A DNA stretch of 56,987 nt from positions 1 to 56,987 of the forward strand of contig JACPAN010000028.1 of the NCBI GenBank assembly GCA_016180815.1, written 5' to 3'. The notes beneath the pieces were generated by a model. The model saw only the letters and a list, made by a program, of their open reading frames with translations. It searched no databases and was not told the DNA's origin. Of this stretch, positions 24,724-32,294 are shown in pieces; within the stretch, counting starts at the first letter, position 1; every line of letters starts with the position of its first letter. Source of the DNA: Elusimicrobiota bacterium (lineage in GTDB: Bacteria; Elusimicrobiota; Elusimicrobia; JACQPE01). Made by a program: the position numbers and the translations under genes.

Positions 24724-26882
24724 CCAATAAACAAAAGTTACCTTCTCAAGAGCCGGTGTCAATAAAAAACATAAATCTTCATCGTTGGGTAATTTGGACA
24801 CTGTCATCGCTGTGTCTGTTTGGCTTGGCCCTTCAGGGCGGCCGGGCGATTCTTAATCATTCGGCCACTTACGACGAACCTTATTTTATTACCGCAGGAT
24901 ACAGTCTTTGGAATACAGGAGATTTCAGGCTAAGAAAAGATAAGGGCATTTTGCCTATGTCCTTGGTTAGCTTGCCCTTGATTTTTACAAATGTGCGCAT
25001 GAGAACGGATACACAACTTTGGAAAGATGCTATTTATGCCAGATCGCCCGAACCCAGCGAATGGAGCAGGGCTGTTCCGTTTGTGCAGGATTTTATTTTC
25101 AACAATTTTGTTTCTACCGAAGGCATGCTAATGCCTGGCCGTTTCATCATTCTTGCCGCATCCCTTTTGTTGGCGCTGGCAATCTTTATCTGGGCTAGGC
25201 AACTCTATGGGATTAAAGGCGGATTGCTGGCCCTGGCTCTGTATTCATTTTGTCCGAACATCTTAGCCCACTCGTCTTTAGCTACCGAGGATCTTCTGAT
25301 CACGGCCTTTTTTTTCATGGCTACGTATAGTTGCTGGCTTTATTACGAGAAACCTGTCGCCGTCAGAGCCATAGGTTTAGGCGTTTGCGCGGCCCTGGCG
25401 CTGCTATCCAAGCACAGCGCTATTATTCTGTTACCGGCCTTGATCGGTGCCGTTTGGTGTTCAATGCGCTTTAGCAGTGAAAAACCCGGACCAAGGCTGT
25501 CCCGACATCTTCCCTTGGCAGCACTTTCGCTGATCATAACCATCCTTCTTTTCTATCGCTTCATCCATGTTGATGAATACTTCAAGGGTGTCTTGGGTGC
25601 TTATAGGTATATCAGCCGTGGGCAGATGAGTTATATGGCCGGTCAGTATTCTTCAACCGGATTTTGGCACTATTTCTTTTTTACCTTTATTGCCAAAACA
25701 ACGATCCCGGTGTTGCTGCTTGGAACCATTGGGCTTTGGCTGGAATTTCGCGATCGTATCCGCACCCGCACCGTTTTCTTTCTTCTTTTGCCGGCTGTTA
25801 TTCTGCTTACAGCCAGCATGTTTACCCCGCTTAAAATAGGCCACCGGCACATCTTGCCTATTTATCCGCTGTTGTATGTGTTGTGCGCTAAGATTACGCA
25901 AAGCCCAAGGCTTAAACTTGCGGCCTTGTTTCTGCTGCCATGGCATATTCTTTCGGCAGTAAGCATCGGTCCCCATCATCTGGAATACTTCAATGAAATG
26001 TTCGGCGGGGCTAAAAAAGGGTGGCATTATTTAGTGGACTCAAACATCGATTGGGGCCAGGATTTGTCGTATCTGCGTCGTTACCTCAAGCAGCATCCTG
26101 ATACGGAAGTCGTTCTCAGTTATTTTGGACCCATGCCTCCAAAATCAATCGGCTTCACGTTTCAGGATTTTCTATCGGAATTTTCCGAACAGCATCCGCA
26201 CATTAATACGCCAAATCCCCAACGGGAGATTTTGGCCATCAGCGTCACGAAACTACAAGGGGTCTATTTTTCGCCTCAATTGGGCGCCGACCCCTTTTAT
26301 TGGCTTAAAATGTTTCAACCCATTGACCGGGCCGGCTATTCCATTTTGATCTATGACATTACAAACAACGCGAAAGCTCATGAAATGTTGGCCCATTACT
26401 ATTATCTATATGGCCAAAAACGCCACGCGCTTAGAGAAGCCCAACGAGCTTTGGCTTTAGATAAAAGCATGGCATGGGCGAAACGCCTTGCCGCGATGGT
26501 TCTGTTGGATGAAAAACGGCCTCGCGAAGCATTGAATTATTTGATCCCTGCCATGAAAGACGATCAGCATTCAGGATTGACCCAGCGAATGGCCATTACG
26601 CCGCAGGTTAAAGAATTCTATGCCACGGCCCTAATGAATTTGGGGATTCTTTGCATGGAGGAAAAAAACTATGCCGAAGCCGTGAGGTTGAACTTTTTGG
26701 CCAATCAGCTTGATCCTGGCAATCACAAGGCATTGGTCAACCTTGGCATTGCTTATTTAAAAAACGGTCAACCCAGGCTGGCTCTTAATGCCTTTGAACG
26801 AATTTCAAAACTCGGTATTGCCGACCCCGTCTTATCGCGCTACAGGACCCTGGCGTTAAAAGCCCTGGGCTATCTTAAGTAA
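24675..26882 (+). CDS. PMT/ArnT-like membrane glycosyltransferase with C-terminal TPR repeats
   Basis: A protein of about 735 residues. About 9-11 hydrophobic helices lie between residues 37 and 440. The first periplasmic loop carries the acidic ATYDEPYFITAGY motif typical of lipid-carrier-dependent (GT-C fold, PMT_2-like) glycosyltransferases. A soluble segment follows with DSNIDWGQDLSYLRRYL (about 455). Residues about 565-735 form four or more tetratricopeptide repeats (HEMLAHYYYLYGQKRHALREA, AEAVRLNFLANQLDPGNHKALVNLG). It would move a sugar from a polyprenyl carrier onto lipid or protein in the periplasm. The start is uncertain: TTG at 24675 overlaps the receiver remnant, and GTG at 24756 is the next option. 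Surface proteins downstream are possible acceptors, which is speculation. Confidence 0.85.
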   Translation: MSKPLNATILFNFSTLTNKQKLPSQEPVSIKNINLHRWVIWTLSSLCLFGLALQGGRAILNHSATYDEPYFITAGYSLWNTGDFRLRKDKGILPMSLVSLPLIFTNVRMRTDTQLWKDAIYARSPEPSEWSRAVPFVQDFIFNNFVSTEGMLMPGRFIILAASLLLALAIFIWARQLYGIKGGLLALALYSFCPNILAHSSLATEDLLITAFFFMATYSCWLYYEKPVAVRAIGLGVCAALALLSKHSAIILLPALIGAVWCSMRFSSEKPGPRLSRHLPLAALSLIITILLFYRFIHVDEYFKGVLGAYRYISRGQMSYMAGQYSSTGFWHYFFFTFIAKTTIPVLLLGTIGLWLEFRDRIRTRTVFFLLLPAVILLTASMFTPLKIGHRHILPIYPLLYVLCAKITQSPRLKLAALFLLPWHILSAVSIGPHHLEYFNEMFGGAKKGWHYLVDSNIDWGQDLSYLRRYLKQHPDTEVVLSYFGPMPPKSIGFTFQDFLSEFSEQHPHINTPNPQREILAISVTKLQGVYFSPQLGADPFYWLKMFQPIDRAGYSILIYDITNNAKAHEMLAHYYYLYGQKRHALREAQRALALDKSMAWAKRLAAMVLLDEKRPREALNYLIPAMKDDQHSGLTQRMAITPQVKEFYATALMNLGILCMEEKNYAEAVRLNFLANQLDPGNHKALVNLGIAYLKNGQPRLALNAFERISKLGIADPVLSRYRTLALKALGYLK

Positions 26883-27003
26883 CCCCCGTCGCCGCAGATG
26901 CACTCGGTTTAGCCGACGAGCCTAATTTTTCTTCTTGCCTTTCTTGAGATTATGGGCCAAACTTTACCAGGAGCCTGGTGGTTTAAAATTCTACGCAGGG
27001 GGG

Positions 27004-27156
27004 ATGATGAGCGGGAAAATTTTGATCGTTGAGGACGACTGGTCTATTGCGGACGGCTTGCGTAGATACCTGGAAAAAAAACTCAAAGACCATGCCCGCG
27101 GGCTTATTCGTTCGGAAGGCGAAAATTTAGATAAGTTATGCGGCCAGCTTTCCTGA
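27004..27156 (+). pseudogene. Truncated receiver-domain gene
   Basis: A G-run ribosome site leads to MMSGKILIVEDDWSIADGLRRYLEKK, the first strand, acidic pair and first helix of a receiver domain. From there the sequence departs (HARGLIRSEGENLDKLCGQLS) and stops after about 50 residues, before the phospho-acceptor strand. It cannot be a working receiver. The tail could be the end of another gene joined by deletion. Confidence 0.6.
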
Positions 27157-27206
27157 AGAAATCTCAATTTCTTTTTTTAGCGTGGATTCATTCCTGAGGG
27201 TTCCTT

Positions 27207-28617
27207 GTGGGGAAAAAAAGATGGTCTATTCAAGACATGCAAAGGCTGGCCCAAAAGCGAGGGGGCGTCTGTTTGTCTGAAAGCTATGGCAACCGGAGGA
27301 CTCCTCTGGAGTGGCGCTGCGTAAAAGGTCATATCTGGAGTACGGCCCCGGCCCATGTTCTTCGGGGTCATTGGTGCCATCAATGCAACTGGAAACCCAA
27401 ACTTACCATTGATGAGATGCGCAGAATAGCTCAATCGCGCGGAGGGGATTGTCTTTCTGAGAATTACATGGTGCCCGCAATGTGTTTACAATGCCAAATA
27501 CACCCTTTCCAGGGTCCAGGCGATCGCCCAGGCCAAAGGCGGCGTGTTGTTGTCGCAACAGTATGTTCATGTCAAGAAACCGTTACAATGGCGATGCGCC
27601 CAGGGACACCGCTGGCGCATGACGCTGGATCTTGTCGTCAATGCCGGGTTCTGGTGTTCCCGGTGCGCCTACGAGAAGCGTTGCCGCCCCGCCTTTGATC
27701 AGGTTGTCCGTCTGATTAAATCCAAGGGCGGCGCCTGTCTCACGCGCGGACCGGTAACCATGACCACCCGTATAAAGGTTCGCTGCGGCAACGGCCATTG
27801 TTGGCATGCCAAGGGCGCCATGTTACGACTGGGCAGATGGTGCCCCCGCTGTCAAGGCTTGGGAAAGACCATCGAGGATATGCGTTCCTTGGCCCGGCAA
27901 CACCGCGCTTTATGCCTTTCTCAATCCTATAAAGGCGCCGAGACCCCTCTTCTTTGGGAGTGCGCCGAAGGGCACCAGTTTCGGGCCTTGCCTTGGCTGA
28001 TGCAGCGGCGTTTTCAATGCCCCCGGTGCGATCCCGTCAGGGGAACTCCGTACAGTTTTGAGGAGATGTGGGAAACGATAACGGCCAAGGGCGGTCGGTG
28101 CCTGAGCAGAGCCTATGAATTTGAAAACGGCTCTACGCGCCTTAGGGTTGAATGCGCCAAAGGACATCAATGGCAACCATTGGCATCTAACATAAGGAAG
28201 GGCAACTGGTGTCCCCAATGCCTGTCGGAACGATACCTTAATGGTGATACCCCTCTTCGCTGGCGATGCCGACAAGGTCATGAATGGGTCGCTTGCTATG
28301 GTGGCGGGATCGGCCGGGGAACCTGGTGTCCCGAGTGCGCCGGCGTCAAAGAAAGGACGATTGGCGACATGTGCAAGCTGGCGCGATCAAAAGGAGGCCG
28401 TTGTCTTTCCAAAATCTATCTCAATATGCTGAGACCTTTAAAATGGCAATGCGCCAAAGGGCATATGTTTTCTCGCAGGCCCAGCGATATTGCTCATTAT
28501 GACCTTTGGTGCCCGGTCTGTTCACAGTCAAAGCGCTTGTTCCAAGCAGCCTCCCTGTCGTTCACCAAAAGTGAAGACTTGGCTCTTGAAAAAAGCTTCC
28601 ATCAGGGGTTAGGCTAA
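27207..28617 (+). pseudogene. Tandem zinc-ribbon (DUF4379-like) repeat gene with frameshift
   Basis: About eight repeats of roughly 60 residues, each reading TIxDMRxLAxxRGGxCLSxxY, then PLxWxCxxGHxW, then GxWCPxC. The Cys-x-x-Gly-His and Cys-x-x-Cys pairs are a treble-clef/zinc-ribbon like the probable zinc-ribbon domain DUF4379. The frame opens at GTG 27207. Repeat 2 breaks after CLSENY at about 27466, and the coding sense continues one frame over with WCPQCVYNAKYTLS. Dropping one base there restores a single frame to 28617, with repeat 2 missing its middle. A second, in-frame loss joins repeat 6 to repeat 7 (WCPQCLSERY, about 28220). The protein probably bound nucleic acid; its partner functions are unknown. 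It may be a true pseudogene or an assembly indel. Confidence 0.7.
27544..28617 (+). CDS. Intact downstream part of the zinc-ribbon repeat gene
   Basis: The longest uninterrupted frame of the broken gene: 357 residues carrying about six zinc-ribbon repeats, from LLSQQYVHVKKPLQWRCAQGHRW to WCPVCSQSKRLFQ, plus a short tail. The coding signal extends upstream to about 27470 without a start codon, so any start at 27544 is internal to repeat 3. It might still be translated on its own, but no Shine-Dalgarno is seen. Confidence 0.5.
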   Translation: MLLSQQYVHVKKPLQWRCAQGHRWRMTLDLVVNAGFWCSRCAYEKRCRPAFDQVVRLIKSKGGACLTRGPVTMTTRIKVRCGNGHCWHAKGAMLRLGRWCPRCQGLGKTIEDMRSLARQHRALCLSQSYKGAETPLLWECAEGHQFRALPWLMQRRFQCPRCDPVRGTPYSFEEMWETITAKGGRCLSRAYEFENGSTRLRVECAKGHQWQPLASNIRKGNWCPQCLSERYLNGDTPLRWRCRQGHEWVACYGGGIGRGTWCPECAGVKERTIGDMCKLARSKGGRCLSKIYLNMLRPLKWQCAKGHMFSRRPSDIAHYDLWCPVCSQSKRLFQAASLSFTKSEDLALEKSFHQGLG

Positions 28618-28668
28618 TACCAGATGGCTCTGGGCTAAGGATAAATTTCAATCAGGGGTGGGGGTGTT

Positions 28669-28803
28669 ATGGTTCCAAAAATTTTAGTGGTGGATGACGA
28701 TCCGGATATCATCAACATTCTCAGCCGCGCCTTCCGCAAAAAAGGCTGGGACGTCCGCTCGGCCTCAAGCGTGGACTTGACCCCTGTTTCCTTCTTTGGG
28801 TGA
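28669..28803 (+). pseudogene. Truncated receiver-domain gene
   Basis: After a GGGGTGGGGG run, an ATG opens a 44-codon frame reading MVPKILVVDDDPDIINILSR, AFRKKGWDVRSASS, a perfect first third of a receiver domain. It then passes into unrelated sequence (VDLTPVSFFG) and stops. The phospho-acceptor half is missing. The sequence after the break (from about 28775 to 28950) holds no gene and may contain the joint of a deletion or a lost insertion. Confidence 0.65.
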
Positions 28804-28967
28804 GGGAAGGTCGAGGTGTAAAGCGCCACTTTAGCTGAAATGATAGTTTAGAGAAAAATCTCCCTTGAAAAATTTCACGCCGGTGTTAACCTAATAGAAA
28901 GCACAACACCCGAGGCAATGACGGCTTCGCGTTATTATTTTTATATTTGGGTTTGAGGGGGGCATCG

Positions 28968-29789
28968 ATGGCAGGTCGCAATGGTGAAACAAAAAAAAGA
29001 ATTCTTGTTATTGACGACGAAGAAGGTATCCGGGAATTGCTTGTAGATGCCTTGGAACTCCAGGGTTATCACGTGTTGACAGCCTCAAATGGGAAAACAG
29101 GCCTTATTATTGCCCAGGAAGATTTACCTGATTTAATTCTGCTCGATTATTATCTTTTTGATATCAACGGCGGTACGCTTCACATCAAGCTCAAGGAGGA
29201 CCCAAGAACTCAAGACATTCCCGTCATCACCATGAGCGCTAAGGAAAAAAAGGATGATAATGTCCTTCAGACATTTACGGAACACTTGGGTGGCCTCCAT
29301 ATTAAAAAGGATTCCGATATTACCAAACCCTTTGATATGCCCCTTCTCTTTAGACGTATTCGGGAAAAACTGGATTCAGCCTGCATCGCAAAGCAGCCTT
29401 GCATCTCGAATGGCAAATCAGGGGCTTTTTTAAAAACCAACGGGTTCCCTTCCAATGACACAGCGCGTATTATCGAAGAAGGAATTTTTAAGCTCGACAC
29501 CGAGTTGCGGGTCTTGACGATCAGTGGAAAAATCAAGGAAGAAATCAACTTCACCCAAAAGCCTTGCCAATTTAAGATTTTTCGAAGCCTTATGCAGAAA
29601 GCTCATCAGGCGGTATCCTTTCCCACTCTCGCCCATGAAACGATTGAAGATCCTAATGATATTCCAAACCCTAGGTCTACTCAAAGGCAAGTTGAACGGC
29701 TTAGGGAAACCCTGGGTCCATGGGGAGCCTATATTACCACGATTGAGGGAGCAGGCGTCGTATTGAAACCGCCCAAACGGCCTAGATAA
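28968..29789 (+). CDS. OmpR/PhoB-type response regulator
   Basis: A 273-residue regulator. The receiver domain (about 10-130) has acidic residues in VIDDEE, phospho-acceptor D60 (LILLDYYLF) and K120 (DITKPFD). A linker (130-170) leads to a winged-helix output domain (about 172-268) of the OmpR type: a beta start (LDTELRVLTISG), helices with QKPCQFKIFRSLMQKAHQAV and RSTQRQVERLRETLG, and a C-terminal wing (YITTIEGAGVVLKPP). The start at 28968 is backed by a GAGGGGGG site 5 nt upstream. No kinase is adjacent. Tandem 10/11-bp direct repeats, the kind this class binds, lie upstream of the giant gene (32231-32267), so that is a candidate target. Confidence 0.9.
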   Translation: MAGRNGETKKRILVIDDEEGIRELLVDALELQGYHVLTASNGKTGLIIAQEDLPDLILLDYYLFDINGGTLHIKLKEDPRTQDIPVITMSAKEKKDDNVLQTFTEHLGGLHIKKDSDITKPFDMPLLFRRIREKLDSACIAKQPCISNGKSGAFLKTNGFPSNDTARIIEEGIFKLDTELRVLTISGKIKEEINFTQKPCQFKIFRSLMQKAHQAVSFPTLAHETIEDPNDIPNPRSTQRQVERLRETLGPWGAYITTIEGAGVVLKPPKRPR

Positions 29790-29868
29790 CCGTAGATCAT
29801 TTTGGGAAGCTTAAGTTTCATCTTTTCTGCTGGAAGAGCCGGCCTTTTGGCTTTACACTTCTGATGAT

Positions 29869-31065
29869 ATGCATCACAAGATAGTATTGTGGTGGGGGTT
29901 GCTTGTTTGCCCTCTTTGGGCAGGGGCGGAGACGGTTTACGTGGGGGATTTTTCCGCCGCCCTCGGCCAGAGCTTTTTCCAAAGGAAACTCTCCTCTTTT
30001 AACGGCAATGCGTCCGGCAATCTGGCTTTGGCCACCCGGCTGAATGAGGCGCGTTCCATTATGGCGAGCTACTCCGGCCAGTACGGCAACTTCGTCAATA
30101 CAGAGCAATTAGTGGGAGGAGGCTATCTCTTCCAGCAATCTATGACGCATCAGGTGAATATCAGCGGTGTAATGCCGATTAAGACCAAAATTAATCTTGA
30201 GCCCCGCCTCGGCATAAAACGCGGTTTCTTCAACGAAACCAAGGATGAACCCTGGAGCAAGGGGCTTTTTGATTACCGCAGAATCAATCTCGGCACGGAT
30301 TTATTTTTTGGCGACCAGGAATCCAATGAATACATGTCCTTGGGTTACGATTTCTTCCAGAATACATACCCTAACTTTAAGGACAATCTCGGAGCTCGCT
30401 TCGGCCAGGAATTAGCCCAGGAAGAGTTTAATCCAGGCTCAAAGCTCCTAGATTCCGTAGACCACCAGCTTTCCTTGGGTTCCGCTTTTTCCGAGCCCTC
30501 TGAAGACAAGACCGGACGCTATGATCTGTTTCTAATCCAAAGGCTTTATGAGGATCAAAAGATTATCAACCAAGACGGCACCTATGCGGCCAAAAAGAGG
30601 CGCGATTTGACGTTTACTCTATCAAAAACCAGGTTTTTTACAGATAGGCGCAAGAAAGAGTCGGAAATCTCCCTAACTTACCTCGATTCCAATCAGAATC
30701 ATTTGGATGCCAATCTAGATCGTCTTAAATTTATTCCAGATTATTATGATTACGCAGAACTTACCTGGAAACCACTTTGGGGATTCCGTAAGCAGCCGCC
30801 TTATCTACAATTAAGCAATGAAGTGATACTTAGAGGCTACCTGGGGCGCGATGCCCAAAAAAGCGGAGGAGAATATAGCGAGAATAAAACCGTTACCTTA
30901 AGCGATAACTTAGAACTTAGGCTGGGGGCACCTATAGGAGGAGGTTGGGCGTGGCAAATAGCAATGAATATTGGGTTTGGTTTGTCTAATAACTTTTATA
31001 AAGCACCTTACACCTACAATTACTTTCTGCTTAATTATTTTGGAGGGTTAGCTTGGCGATTTTGA
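29869..31065 (+). CDS. Predicted outer-membrane beta-barrel protein
   Basis: A 398-residue protein with a signal peptide (MHHKIVLWWGLLVCPLWAGA). The mature part is a run of about sixteen amphipathic strands with aromatic girdles (YRRINLGTDLFFG, YMSLGYDFFQNTYP, YAELTWKPLWGF, NIGFGLSNNFY) and it ends FGGLAWRF. The C-terminal aromatic is the typical recognition signal for barrel assembly. The length and strand number would fit a porin-like or assembly barrel. No family is recognised. It sits between the OmpR-type regulator and the giant secreted protein and meets the next gene tail to tail with a 4-nt gap. A TACACT box lies 9 nt before the ATG. Confidence 0.65.
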   Translation: MHHKIVLWWGLLVCPLWAGAETVYVGDFSAALGQSFFQRKLSSFNGNASGNLALATRLNEARSIMASYSGQYGNFVNTEQLVGGGYLFQQSMTHQVNISGVMPIKTKINLEPRLGIKRGFFNETKDEPWSKGLFDYRRINLGTDLFFGDQESNEYMSLGYDFFQNTYPNFKDNLGARFGQELAQEEFNPGSKLLDSVDHQLSLGSAFSEPSEDKTGRYDLFLIQRLYEDQKIINQDGTYAAKKRRDLTFTLSKTRFFTDRRKKESEISLTYLDSNQNHLDANLDRLKFIPDYYDYAELTWKPLWGFRKQPPYLQLSNEVILRGYLGRDAQKSGGEYSENKTVTLSDNLELRLGAPIGGGWAWQIAMNIGFGLSNNFYKAPYTYNYFLLNYFGGLAWRF

Positions 31066-31069
31066 CGAT

Positions 31070-32146
31070 TTATTTGGCAATTTGAGTAAGGGCTACACTG
31101 GCAACCGGAATAACACCCACTCCGCCGCCAGGCATTGTGCCTTGGTAGACAAGGTCTATATCTCTTCCTTGGAACTCTTTGGCTCTAAAAACTATCTCGG
31201 CATAAAATCCTTGATTCCAGGCATCCCGAGATGAGCCAATCGAAGGAATCTCGCTTTTATTGGCAACGCGACCATTTTTAAGGATCATAGAATCAGCCTC
31301 GATCCAAGAGCCATCCTTATAATCGACCCTTGTTATTTCCAATGTTGAGTCTTTGAATGGTGCAGACTTGATTCTGGTGGTATACAGGGGAACATCTGAT
31401 GCTGCCAGATTGCCAGCTTGGTTCACAGCCTGTTTTTCATAGGAGTTTGAGTACCATACGTTGCTATATGGGCCACTGGGTGCTATCGTCCAATTATAAA
31501 TCTCCTTTTCTTTAATAACATCGTAACCTGGACCAACGAGTCGTAATGTGTATTCTTTGGTCTGATGCGCCCAGACCAAAGTTCCAGGTTCGATACAATT
31601 TGAATCAACACATGATTTAAAGTCCTGGATAGCCGCGACCGGATCAGTATATGTGCCTTTTAACTGAATGATATCAATACTGTTTGAAAATGCCATTTCA
31701 CTGGAAGTAATCCAGTTGTTAGGAGCACTGGTCCACCACTTTTTTTCCTTAAGAATGTTTTTTGCCATTTCCAAGTTTTTTGAAAGGCCATATTTCGTTG
31801 TCGTAGTCTCGTAGTAATAGTGGAGTGATCCCTCCCTAAAATTAAGAAGAATGTGTTTGAATTGATTATCCGCCGGCCATATCAACCGTTCCTCGATTCT
31901 GACCCTTCTTCCCCTGGAATCGATGGCAATTTTGGTATTAGGAATGCCCTCCCTTTTAGCTTCCTGGTTTATTTTTTCTATATGGTTTTCCCGGATGCGA
32001 TCACGGGTCAATTTATCTCTAAGTTGTCTTTTTAGGTCCTCCCGTAATTGCTGACGCACTGAATTTCTTGCAACGTTGGGGGATTGCCCCCATAATGGGG
32101 TAGTTAGAAGAAAGAAGCTAAAGAAAAGGACATTTTTTGGTCCCAT
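31070..32146 (-). CDS. Secreted protein of unknown function
   Basis: A 358-residue protein. I start it at the ATG at 32146 because this places a proper signal peptide at the N-terminus (MGPKNVLFFSFFLLTTPLWG); a longer frame would put 66 odd residues before it. Residues about 25-60 are a highly charged helix (QQLREDLKRQLRDKLTRDRI). The rest is beta-rich with two nearby Cys (SCVDSNC, about residue 180). No family is recognised. It is divergent from the giant gene and shares its control region, so both may answer to the same regulator; the preceding barrel gene converges on it. Confidence 0.6.
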   Translation of the reverse strand: MGPKNVLFFSFFLLTTPLWGQSPNVARNSVRQQLREDLKRQLRDKLTRDRIRENHIEKINQEAKREGIPNTKIAIDSRGRRVRIEERLIWPADNQFKHILLNFREGSLHYYYETTTTKYGLSKNLEMAKNILKEKKWWTSAPNNWITSSEMAFSNSIDIIQLKGTYTDPVAAIQDFKSCVDSNCIEPGTLVWAHQTKEYTLRLVGPGYDVIKEKEIYNWTIAPSGPYSNVWYSNSYEKQAVNQAGNLAASDVPLYTTRIKSAPFKDSTLEITRVDYKDGSWIEADSMILKNGRVANKSEIPSIGSSRDAWNQGFYAEIVFRAKEFQGRDIDLVYQGTMPGGGVGVIPVASVALTQIAK

Positions 32147-32179
32147 GAGGCCACCATTGCTTATAAGGTGTTTTTGCTT

Positions 32180-32223
32180 TTGTTGCAAGGGGGGTCCCTT
32201 TCCCTTTTGGGGGACCCAGGTTC
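32180..32223. repeat. Inverted repeat in the divergent control region
   Basis: GGGTCCC and GGGACCC arms flank a pyrimidine-rich spacer (TTTCCCTTTT and G's). The hairpin lies in the spacer between the divergent secreted-protein gene and the giant gene, between the former's start and the GTCGC boxes. It may insulate the two transcripts or serve as a regulator site. Confidence 0.4.
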
Positions 32224-32230
32224 CTGGCCC

Positions 32231-32267
32231 TGTCGCACGATGTCGCCTGATGTCGCTCTGAAGTCGC
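32231..32267 (+). promoter_or_regulatory. Four phased GTCGC boxes upstream of the giant gene
   Basis: GTCGC occurs at 32232, 32242, 32252 and 32263, i.e. at steps of 10, 10 and 11 nt, three of them as TGTCGC. A CTTAAT at 32283-32288 is a possible -10, and no good -35 is present because the boxes occupy that place. This is the arrangement of OmpR/PhoB-class activator sites (PhoB boxes have TGTCA at 11-bp steps). The OmpR-type regulator at 28968 is the natural candidate. Binding is inferred. Confidence 0.55.
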
Positions 32268-32294
32268 AGGTCTTCTGTTAGGCTTAATGTGCTT

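Noticed and set aside
28804-28967. Possible insertion-sequence remnant after the third receiver stub
   Set aside because: The sequence change at about 28775 and a short AAGCGCCACTTT motif suggest a joint, but there are no clear terminal inverted repeats, target duplication or transposase frame.
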